The position numbers and the translations under genes are program-made. The notes under the pieces are model-generated. The model made no database searches, was not told where the DNA came from, and saw only the letters and a list, made by a program, of their open reading frames with translations. A DNA stretch of 7,441 nt. It comes from Acidaminobacter sp. (lineage in GTDB: Bacteria; Bacillota_A; Clostridia; Peptostreptococcales; Acidaminobacteraceae). The stretch covers positions 1 to 7,441 of the forward strand of contig WXFH01000044.1 in NCBI GenBank assembly GCA_009881125.1, written 5' to 3'. This document shows, piece by piece, positions 1 to 4,235 of the stretch (its first letter is position 1; every line of letters begins with the position of its first letter).

Positions 1-461
1 AGCAACGAAAGCTCAGTCGTCGTCAGAAAGGCGGAAAGAATCGAAACCGACAGCGCGTTAAAGTGAGCCGTTGGCATAAGCGGGTTAGAAACTGTCGAAA
101 GGATTTCATTCACAGGCTGAGCATATCGCTGATCAATCGCTACGATCAGATCTACATAGAAGACCTAAATGTGAAGGGTATGATTAAGAACAGACGACTG
201 GCAAAGAGCGTTGCTGACGCGGGCTTTTCGGAGTTTTTCAGACAACTGGAATACAAGGGTAAATGGAATTATAAGCTGGTTCGCAAAGTAGACAGGTTCT
301 ATGCGTCCAGTCAAATCTGCTCTGAATGTGGTCATCAAAGTGGACAGACAAAGGATTTAAGTGTAAGGCTGTATCAGTGCGAGGAATGTGGACTAGAGAT
401 CGACAGGGATTTCAACGCGGCGATCAACATTTTAAAAGAGGGATTAAAAAATGTAAGTTAA
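1..461 (+). CDS. tnpB: RNA-guided endonuclease TnpB, C-terminal part (5' end outside window)
   Basis: This is the C-terminal 152 residues of a TnpB/OrfB nuclease; the reading frame begins at base 3 and is open to the window edge, so the gene is cut by the window, not by mutation. The fragment starts in the basic Arg/Lys-rich helical stretch typical of TnpB. It then shows the RuvC-II glutamate in IYIEDLNVKGM (fragment residue 53), a zinc ribbon with CSECG (Cys106/109) and CEECG (Cys126/129), and the RuvC-III aspartate in DRDFNAAINI (residue 136). The RuvC-I aspartate must lie upstream. TnpB family proteins are omega-RNA-guided DNA nucleases that help retain the transposon. All active-site and zinc residues visible are intact, so the nuclease looks functional. 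A GTG at 63 is an internal codon, not the start. The gene ends at TAA 459-461, directly before the right-end RNA structures. Confidence 0.9.
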   Translation, partial: QRKLSRRQKGGKNRNRQRVKVSRWHKRVRNCRKDFIHRLSISLINRYDQIYIEDLNVKGMIKNRRLAKSVADAGFSEFFRQLEYKGKWNYKLVRKVDRFYASSQICSECGHQSGQTKDLSVRLYQCEECGLEIDRDFNAAINILKEGLKNVS

Positions 462-562
462 CGTAACATGAACCGCAGGAACTGTGGGGATAGCTTGGTA
501 TATTTCGCATCGCTGGATGTGAGGACCCAAGAATCCCGTGACTTCAGTCATGGGTAGTTCAA
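462..562 (+). ncRNA. Predicted omega-RNA (reRNA) scaffold / IS right end
   Basis: The region after tnpB folds into nested hairpins resembling right-end RNAs of IS605-group elements. CCGCA 473-477 pairs with TGTGG 483-487. An outer stem CTTGG 494-498 pairs with CCAAG 527-531. Inside it GCATC 507-511 pairs with GATGT 516-520 around a GCTG loop. The terminal hairpin 535-542/547-554 has 8 bp (one G-U) and a TTCA loop. In characterised TnpB systems the RNA also covers the 3' end of tnpB, so the true 5' end is probably within the CDS. The scaffold would end at TCAA 559-562 and the guide would follow in flanking DNA, starting at 563. The fold is read by eye and not computed. Confidence 0.65.
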
Positions 563-578
563 TGTCATTACAGCAAGG

Positions 579-600
579 TATATTATGATGATATAAGGGG
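579..600 (+). promoter_or_regulatory. AT-rich imperfect palindrome and RBS upstream of the antitoxin gene
   Basis: Bases 579-595 form an imperfect palindrome (TATAT/ATATA arms around TATGATG) with -10-like hexamers TATATT (579-584) and TATGAT (584-589). AAGGGG (595-600) is the ribosome binding site, 8 nt before the ATG at 609. A palindrome over the -10 region is the usual operator layout for autoregulated toxin-antitoxin modules, and the antitoxin has a Phd-like DNA-binding region. No good -35 box is visible; the promoter would have to reach into the element end. The promoter/operator role is inferred; the RBS is clear. Confidence 0.4.
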
Positions 601-608
601 ATGAGATC

Positions 609-1049
609 ATGTTTCGAGTACTGAATGCCACGGACGTAAGAAAGCATTGGAGTGAATTCGTTGATGATGTGATCAGAAATAAACCTGCTTTCGTGAAAAG
701 AAATCGTGATCTGCTGGCAGTATTATCAATGGATCAAATGGATGCGCTGCTTGAGTCTCTAAAGATCAGAATAAATATTGTGCAAGAGGAAGACGGCTCT
801 TTTACAGGTGTTTTAAATGAACTGGAATTAGCCGCAAACGAAGAAACTATCGATCAACTTAAAGAGACACTTATAGAAGATTTAATAGAATACGCAGCGG
901 AGTACATGCAAAACTTTGATCTTTATTTCAAATCTCCAAATAGGAAATCACATTTCCCATACGTATACAAAATAAATTCAATGACAAACACTGTTGATCG
1001 ACTTCGGGAAGAAGTTGAGCTCTACCAAGTGGTTAAGAATAATGCCTAG
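609..1049 (+). CDS. Putative chimeric antitoxin: Phd/YefM-like N-terminus, HicB-like C-terminus
   Basis: This 146-aa protein reads as the antitoxin of a type II toxin-antitoxin pair. Residues 4-49 (LNATDVRKHWSEFVDDV ... DLLAVLSMDQMDALLE) follow the Phd/YefM pattern of an N-terminal DNA-binding and dimerisation fold. Residues 53-105 (INIVQEEDGSFTGVLNEL, then a helix-forming stretch ending IEYAAEYM) resemble the partial RNase-H fold of HicB antitoxins: a strand, an acidic turn with DGSF, a strand, then a long helix. The tail (106-146) is charged, with a short helix, and may contact the toxin. HicB proteins usually carry their DNA-binding domain at the C-terminus, so here it seems exchanged for a Phd domain at the front. 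AAGGGG lies 8 nt before the ATG. The stop overlaps the next gene by 8 nt, indicating translational coupling. Both domain calls are by motif reading; the HicB part is the less certain. Confidence 0.65.
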   Translation: MFRVLNATDVRKHWSEFVDDVIRNKPAFVKRNRDLLAVLSMDQMDALLESLKIRINIVQEEDGSFTGVLNELELAANEETIDQLKETLIEDLIEYAAEYMQNFDLYFKSPNRKSHFPYVYKINSMTNTVDRLREEVELYQVVKNNA

Positions 1050-1260
1050 ATGGAAAGAATTAAAGCAATTTTGTGAAAGAGATAGTTGGGAATTGTTCAA
1101 ATCTACGGATCATGACTATTATCGAAAGATTCTTCCTGATGGAACCATTAAACGAACGAAAGTTTCCAGAAGCTCAAAAGAAATCCCTTTTCACTTATGG
1201 AGGGAGATTTTGAAAAATCAATTGCAAGTCACTGAAGAATATTTCAATAAAAAACTTTAA
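1042..1260 (+). CDS. HicA-like mRNA interferase toxin
   Basis: This 72-aa protein has the size and layout of HicA toxins, small double-stranded-RNA-binding-like proteins that cut mRNA with a single histidine. The order matches: helix KELKQFCERDSWEL, then STDHDYYRK with His24 at the catalytic HxxY position, strand GTIKRTKVS, then KEIPFHLWREILKNQL as the second helix, with a short extra tail. Canonical HicA has GSH where this has TDH, so the relationship is distant. The ATG at 1042 overlaps the antitoxin stop by 8 nt and has only a poor RBS of its own, so expression probably depends on translation of the upstream gene. An in-frame ATG at 994 inside the antitoxin gene would add 16 residues and is less plausible. 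Antitoxin-first order differs from classical hicAB (toxin first) and agrees with a Phd-like organisation. Confidence 0.65.
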   Translation: MPRWKELKQFCERDSWELFKSTDHDYYRKILPDGTIKRTKVSRSSKEIPFHLWREILKNQLQVTEEYFNKKL

Positions 1261-1308
1261 AAGTGGAAGGCGGCATCTGCGGCTAGCACCTATCGACCCC
1301 GCCTTCCA
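1249..1308 (-). terminator. Intrinsic terminator of the repeat-protein gene
   Basis: A 10-bp perfect stem (1299-1308 with 1264-1273, arms TGGAAGGCGG/CCGCCTTCCA, loop 25 nt) lies 20 bp past the stop of the minus-strand gene. On the minus strand it is followed by a T-rich run (complement of 1249-1263, two T tracts split by AAAG). It overlaps the last codons of the toxin gene on the other strand. On the plus strand no T tract follows, so it would not terminate the toxin-antitoxin operon efficiently. The long loop and the broken T tract lower confidence. Confidence 0.5.
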
Positions 1309-1328
1309 ACCCGCGCATTCCATCTCCG

Positions 1329-2726
1329 CTATTCTGTCATAGGTTCAATAGAATACCATCCAAGTGCATTTTGAAGTTCACCGCCCAAGACAGTTGCGCC
1401 TATGCCACTGGCGGTATTATTGCCGCCGCCAAGGACAGAGGTTCCTGTGCCGGCTGATTTGTTGGTACCGCCGCCGGAGATGGTTGAAGCTAAGCCACTG
1501 GCAGTATTTTTATATCCGCCGAGGACGGAAGCATCGCGGTGGCTGGCCGCATTCGTGTCTCCGCCTGAAACGGAAGCATGGGCACCGCTGGCTGTATTAT
1601 TCTGACCTCCGGATACAGAAGCGCCAGCACCGCTGGCCGTATTGTTTACACCGCCTGAAACGGAGGCTTCAATACCAGAAGCAGTATTTTTAAGTCCGCC
1701 GGTTACGGCAGCGTTTACTTCGCTGGCACTATTGCTTAAACCACCTGTAACAGAAGCGCTGACGCCACTGGCTGTATTTTTATCCCCACCTGTGACAGCA
1801 GCATTGGCGCCGCTTGCCAGGTTATTGGTTCCGCCGGTGACTGAAGCGTTGGCACCGGATGCCAGGTTGTTTTGGCCGCCTGAGACTGAAGCGCGGGCGC
1901 CGCTTGCGGTATTGCTATAGCCGCCGAGGATTGATGTGAAGAGGCCGCTGGCGCTGTTTTTATTACCGCCGGCGACAAGTGCATATTGCCCGCTTGAAAG
2001 GTTGCCAAATCCACCGGAAACTGAGGAAAAGCTTCCCTTAGCTGTGTTGGAAGCACCGCCTGAAATAGCTGCGGCTTTTCCGGACGCGGTATTGCCATTG
2101 CCGCCCAGAATGGAAGCAAAAGCTTCGACGGCTTTATTGGATTCTCCGCCCAGAACGGAGGCATAAGGCGCGCCAATCTGGTTGTACGAACCTGCAATAA
2201 TTCCGCCAAAGGCATCTTCCTCGTAGTTGTTGTAGTCTCCCAGGATCAGATTGTGAGACCCTGCTCTCAGGTCAAGTTCAGGCTTAAGCGGCGGCATGAC
2301 CGTCATCCTGCTCTTGTTGTAGCCAATAATCAAGTTCCCAAGACCCAGCTGATCCAGTGTTGAGGTATCACCCAGTCCGTTGACGATTTGTACGTTCATG
2401 CCGGAAAAACGCAAGGTATCACGTCCGTCCACGAGTTCCCTGGTAACACCTTTAAGCAAAGTGTCATACTTGCTGACCAGAGAAGTTGGGACTGCTGGAT
2501 CATCAACAGCATCAAGTCTTGACTCCAGGATAGTAATGTTTTCCCTAAGGGTCTTTACCTCATTTTCAAGAGCGGTGATTTTGTTCAACAGCACTTCCAA
2601 AGAAACCTCTGAGGACTGCGGATTGACAGTTTCAGCCACACTTGCAGGTGCTGCGGCTAGCAGCAAGCTAAAGACTAACATTAAAGTCGAAAGAAGTGTC
2701 CATGGTGACTTCATCTTAATGGTCAT
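1329..2726 (-). CDS. Secreted repeat protein with YadA-head-like 15-residue repeats
   Basis: This is a 465-aa exported protein. Residues 1-31 are a signal peptide (basic N-region, hydrophobic LLSTLMLVFSLLLAAA core, likely cleavage after ASVA). Residues 41-75 are a leucine/isoleucine heptad coiled coil. Residues 105-190 hold a conserved-looking entry region (FSGMNVQIVNGLG, GLGNLIIGYN, AGSHNLILGDYNNY). Residues 193-447 are 17 consecutive 15-residue units of consensus GGxxNTASGxxASVS, like the left-handed beta-roll heads of trimeric adhesins. The protein ends 18 residues later. There is no YadA-type membrane anchor, LPxTG motif, SLH domain or C-terminal transmembrane helix, so it is probably released or held non-covalently. 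The start is placed at the ATG at 2726, with AAAGGGTG six bases upstream. An in-frame ATG 23 codons earlier (2795) would need translation through an intrinsic terminator and lacks an RBS. A role in adhesion or matrix is an inference. Confidence 0.8.
   Translation of the reverse strand: MTIKMKSPWTLLSTLMLVFSLLLAAAPASVAETVNPQSSEVSLEVLLNKITALENEVKTLRENITILESRLDAVDDPAVPTSLVSKYDTLLKGVTRELVDGRDTLRFSGMNVQIVNGLGDTSTLDQLGLGNLIIGYNKSRMTVMPPLKPELDLRAGSHNLILGDYNNYEEDAFGGIIAGSYNQIGAPYASVLGGESNKAVEAFASILGGNGNTASGKAAAISGGASNTAKGSFSSVSGGFGNLSSGQYALVAGGNKNSASGLFTSILGGYSNTASGARASVSGGQNNLASGANASVTGGTNNLASGANAAVTGGDKNTASGVSASVTGGLSNSASEVNAAVTGGLKNTASGIEASVSGGVNNTASGAGASVSGGQNNTASGAHASVSGGDTNAASHRDASVLGGYKNTASGLASTISGGGTNKSAGTGTSVLGGGNNTASGIGATVLGGELQNALGWYSIEPMTE
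1386..2150 (-). repeat. 17 tandem 45-bp units encoding the GGxxNTASG repeats
   Basis: The segment is exactly 17 x 45 bp, one 15-residue beta-roll turn per unit, with no indels between units. A degenerate eighteenth unit (AGSYNQIGAPYASVL) precedes it at the protein level and a partial unit (GGELQNALG) follows. Units share protein consensus but differ considerably at the nucleotide level, so the array looks old and held by selection, not freshly amplified. The repeat composition also opens long shadow reading frames on the plus strand. Confidence 0.9.
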
Positions 2727-2743
2727 TTTTTTCACCCTTTCAT

Positions 2744-2769
2744 AAAAAAACCGACCATACTTGGTCGGT
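2744..2769 (-). terminator. Perfect intrinsic terminator in the leader of the repeat-protein gene
   Basis: Read on the minus strand, ACCGACCA-AGTA-TGGTCGGT forms a perfect 8-bp GC-rich stem with a 4-nt loop, followed directly by a run of seven T (2750-2744). It ends only 17 bp before the ATG of the secreted repeat protein and just upstream of its RBS. No minus-strand gene precedes it within the window, so it is best read either as an attenuator in the 5' leader or as an insulator against antisense transcription. On the plus strand the T run becomes an A run before the stem, so it is not a terminator there. Confidence 0.85.
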
Positions 2770-2837
2770 AGTGTCGCCGCTCCACCAGGAGACATTATAT
2801 TGCGTGATAGTTCCTGGTTGAATTAACACCAAGTATG
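2756..2837. repeat. 10-nt inverted repeat linking the terminator loop to the upstream region
   Basis: CATACTTGGT at 2756-2765 is the exact reverse complement of ACCAAGTATG at 2828-2837. The first copy covers the loop and part of both arms of the leader terminator. The second lies just downstream of a TATAAT hexamer (2844-2839, minus strand). The two copies could form an alternative RNA pairing that disrupts the terminator, or serve as paired protein-binding sites. The match is directly visible; the function is inferred. Confidence 0.5.
2794..2822 (-). promoter_or_regulatory. Candidate promoter for the secreted repeat protein
   Basis: On the minus strand a consensus TATAAT lies at 2799-2794, with a weak -35 (TTCAAC, 2822-2817) at 17-bp spacing. 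A second TATAAT is at 2844-2839 with a poor -35 (TGGAGC, 2867-2862). Either start would put the hairpin-terminator at 2769-2744 in the leader transcript. A small CTCC/GGAG hairpin (2791-2780) would also be in it. Both -10 boxes are perfect but the -35 boxes match at only three of six bases. Confidence 0.4.
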
Positions 2838-2896
2838 CATTATATGTATACCCGGTATAAGGCTCCAGTGACATTAAAATTGGATAAAGAAATGCT

Positions 2897-2926
2897 CTGA
2901 CTATTGTGACCTAAACGATTTAGAAT
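2897..2926 (+). promoter_or_regulatory. Candidate promoter for the GNAT gene
   Basis: CTGACT (2897-2902) and TAGAAT (2921-2926) are spaced 18 bp and match the sigma-A consensus at four and five of six positions. Transcription would begin near 2933, so the leader would contain most of the palindromic hairpin at 2931-2955. This is a sequence match only. Confidence 0.35.
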
Positions 2927-2930
2927 TTGA

Positions 2931-2955
2931 GAAGAAGGTGTCTGGCACCTTCTTC
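2931..2955 (+). repeat. Palindrome with GGTGTCTGGCACC core in the GNAT leader
   Basis: GAAGAAGGTG (2931-2940) and CACCTTCTTC (2946-2955) form a perfect 10-bp stem around TCTGG. Its core at 2937-2949 differs by one base from the GGTGTCTGACACC cores found twice downstream of the same gene. It ends 6 bp before the RBS of the GNAT gene and has no T tract, so it is not a standard terminator. A GTG at 2938 inside the palindrome opens the reading frame but is an unlikely start. Confidence 0.75.
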
Positions 2956-2973
2956 CATGTTGGAGGGATGAAC

Positions 2974-3774
2974 GTGACAAACAAAGACCTGAATCACAAA
3001 CTAAAGCTGGCTGATCAAAACCTGGCCGACGCCATTCTTTACAGGAATAAACATTCACTTCATGGGGTGGCAAAAAAAGCAGAGACTTACATCTTGTTCA
3101 ATCTCGGCATCGACAGCATGGACGGTCACCTCAATGGCGCACTCTGCCTGGAACAAACAGATCCAGAAACTCTGTTGAGCGAGGCGAAGCAATTTTTTTC
3201 GAAGGACAACAGAGGCTTCGTCATTTGGGTCAGAGAACATGCAGATCTGTCGCTTGAAGTCTTCTTGAAAGAAAAAGGTTTCACACCCCTAAGAATTCCA
3301 GGTTCAACGGGCATGCTGACCTATAAACCAATCGAACAGCAAAAGATTCCAGAAGGTGTCACGATCAGAAAAGTCTTAGACGAAAAAGAGATTGAAGATT
3401 ATGAGGTTGTAGTCATGGATGCTTTCAACAAGTCAGCAGATGTCACCAGGGAAATGTTCAGCCATGAGCGGATTCTCGTGGGGGAGTCGGTGGGGGCGTG
3501 GGTGGCGTATAGGGACCATCAGCCAATAGCAGCGGCGACAATGGTTTTCAGCGGGGAAGCCGCGGGCATCTACTACGTAGGAACGGTTGCAGATGAACGG
3601 GGGAAGGGACTGGGGGCGCTGATGACAGCAGTTGCAACCAATGCCGGATTCGAGTTGGGGGCTGAGGTCGTGGTACTCCAAGCTTCCATTGCCGGTGAGC
3701 CGGTCTATAGGAGATTGGGCTTTGAAACCATAACCCATTACAGGTGGTACTTAGTCGATGCGGGGGCTTTCTAG
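2974..3774 (+). CDS. GNAT-family N-acetyltransferase, two-domain
   Basis: This 266-aa cytoplasmic protein is a probable acetyl-CoA-dependent acyltransferase. The C-terminal half (residues 128-262) is a clear GNAT domain: VTIRKV strand, AAATMVFSGEAAGIYYVGTVADE as the central strands, the acetyl-CoA loop RGKGLG (209-214), then VVLQAS and PVYRRLGFE (243-251), the usual C-terminal signature. The N-terminal half (1-120) has the mixed layout of a degenerate GNAT-like domain, ending in EVFLKEKGFTPLRIPG, which again resembles the end of a GNAT fold but lacks the RxxGxG loop. The substrate cannot be told from sequence. The GTG at 2974 is chosen because GGAGG (2962-2966) is 7 nt upstream; the ATG at 2968 would sit directly against the RBS. 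Codons in 3478-3680 are markedly G-rich (GGG, GTG, GCG) compared with the first half. It stands alone, with palindromic repeats on both sides. Confidence 0.85.
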   Translation: MTNKDLNHKLKLADQNLADAILYRNKHSLHGVAKKAETYILFNLGIDSMDGHLNGALCLEQTDPETLLSEAKQFFSKDNRGFVIWVREHADLSLEVFLKEKGFTPLRIPGSTGMLTYKPIEQQKIPEGVTIRKVLDEKEIEDYEVVVMDAFNKSADVTREMFSHERILVGESVGAWVAYRDHQPIAAATMVFSGEAAGIYYVGTVADERGKGLGALMTAVATNAGFELGAEVVVLQASIAGEPVYRRLGFETITHYRWYLVDAGAF

Positions 3775-3783
3775 GTGGAACTT

Positions 3784-3852
3784 GGTGTCTGACACCGAGT
3801 TTCTGTTCTAAACTGAAGAGAAACCGGGTGTCTGACACCGAGTTTCTGTTCT
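3784..3852 (+). repeat. 26-bp direct repeat carrying GGTGTCTGACACC palindromes, two copies
   Basis: Bases 3784-3809 and 3827-3852 are identical over 26 bp and start 43 bp apart. Each begins with the palindrome GGTGTC-T-GACACC and continues GAGTTTCTGTTCT. Flanking bases extend the pairing: ACTTGGTGTC with GACACCGAGT around the first copy, and AAAC with GTTT (across two mismatches) around the second. They lie 10 bp past the GNAT stop codon. The U-rich tail could support weak termination. The same core, with one change, occurs upstream of the gene at 2937. Confidence 0.8.
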
Positions 3853-3931
3853 GAAATTCCCGATTGAACGCATCTTAATATTGGTATGAATAAGATAGAA
3901 AGCTCAGTTCCAAAAGGGAGGTAAATGAACC

Positions 3932-4168
3932 ATGAAAGATTTCATCGATAAAGCTATGAGCGCAGTCAACCGGTATAACGTTGTCGATTTCGCCATCCTC
4001 AAAACCTGTCTGATCGCTGTAGGTGTTTTATTCGGTCTAAACTACAAAAAATTCTTCAAACGCCACATCCATGTGGTATGGGGTGTGGCCATTGTCACTT
4101 ATATTTGGACTTTTGGCAGGCTGCTTTATAATTTAAAAGAAGAATTGGGGCTAACTTGCCGAGAATAG
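3932..4168 (+). CDS. Small two-helix membrane protein
   Basis: This 78-aa protein has an amphipathic, charged N-terminus (MKDFIDKAMSAVNRYN) and two probable transmembrane helices, about residues 19-36 (DFAILKTCLIAVGVLFGL) and 46-66 (IHVVWGVAIVTYIWTFGRLL). They are joined by a short basic loop (NYKKFFKRH), which by the positive-inside rule should face the cytoplasm. From memory it resembles a family of about 70-aa Bacillota proteins sometimes labelled as a phosphate ABC transporter permease; that label has no visible support, as no transporter motif is present. GGGAGGT (3916-3922) lies 9 nt before the ATG. An ATG at 3924 opens only an 8-codon frame. A possible promoter (TTGAAC 3864-3869, extended -10 TGGTATGAA) is weak. 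It appears monocistronic and ends 10 bp before a strong terminator. Confidence 0.75.
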   Translation: MKDFIDKAMSAVNRYNVVDFAILKTCLIAVGVLFGLNYKKFFKRHIHVVWGVAIVTYIWTFGRLLYNLKEELGLTCRE

Positions 4169-4178
4169 AAAAGAATAG

Positions 4179-4228
4179 AAATTGGCGCAGTGGAGGTCGA
4201 TGTTCCGACTTCCGCTACGCCAATTTTT
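4179..4228. terminator. Bidirectional intrinsic terminator between convergent genes
   Basis: AAATTGGCG (4179-4187) pairs with CGCCAATTT (4218-4226). An inner 10-bp stem (4190-4199 with 4206-4215, two G-U pairs) closes on a 6-nt loop. A T tract follows on the plus strand (4224-4228) and a T-rich run (complement of the A-rich 4168-4181) on the minus strand. It lies between the stops of the small membrane protein gene and manC and should serve both. Confidence 0.85.
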
Positions 4229-4235
4229 AGTAAAA

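Larger units (their letters stand above)
1..562 (+). mobile_element. IS200/IS605-family element, right part only
   Basis: The window opens inside an IS200/IS605-type (or IS607-type) insertion sequence. The visible part holds the tnpB C-terminal region followed by a structured right end. The right end carries a GAAT tetranucleotide (531-534) at the foot of an 8-bp hairpin (535-542 with 547-554), then TCAA at 559-562. From memory this matches the guide box and cleavage box of the IS608 right end, so 562 is taken as the element boundary. The left end, any tnpA and the target tetranucleotide lie outside the window. There are no terminal inverted repeats or target duplication, as expected for this single-strand-transposing class. 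Confidence 0.75.

Noticed and set aside
579..608. CRISPR-like or phage attachment repeat at the IS/TA junction
   Set aside because: Only a single imperfect palindrome is present, with no repeated units or spacers, and there is no tRNA or integrase nearby.
444..647. 67-codon minus-strand open frame over the IS right end
   Set aside because: It is antisense to the omega-RNA hairpins and the antitoxin start, has no RBS and no recognisable protein features.
1264..1308. Plus-strand terminator for the toxin-antitoxin operon
   Set aside because: The stem is good but no T tract follows on the plus strand; the T-rich side is on the minus strand, so it was assigned there.
1364..2166. Long plus-strand open frames (1364-1693, 1402-1605, 1642-1920, 1936-2166) opposite the repeat protein gene, and a minus-strand frame at 1736-2215
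   Set aside because: They arise because the 45-bp periodic sequence lacks stops in several frames; their translations are low-complexity Pro/Leu/Ala shadows with no RBS.
2726..2795. Upstream start of the repeat protein (ATG at 2795, 23 extra residues)
   Set aside because: The extension runs through a perfect intrinsic terminator and overlaps a TATAAT box. It has no well-placed RBS, and puts 23 polar residues before an otherwise normal signal peptide.
2840..3073. 77-codon minus-strand open frame between the divergent genes
   Set aside because: It spans the palindrome and the GNAT start antisense, with no RBS and no family resemblance.
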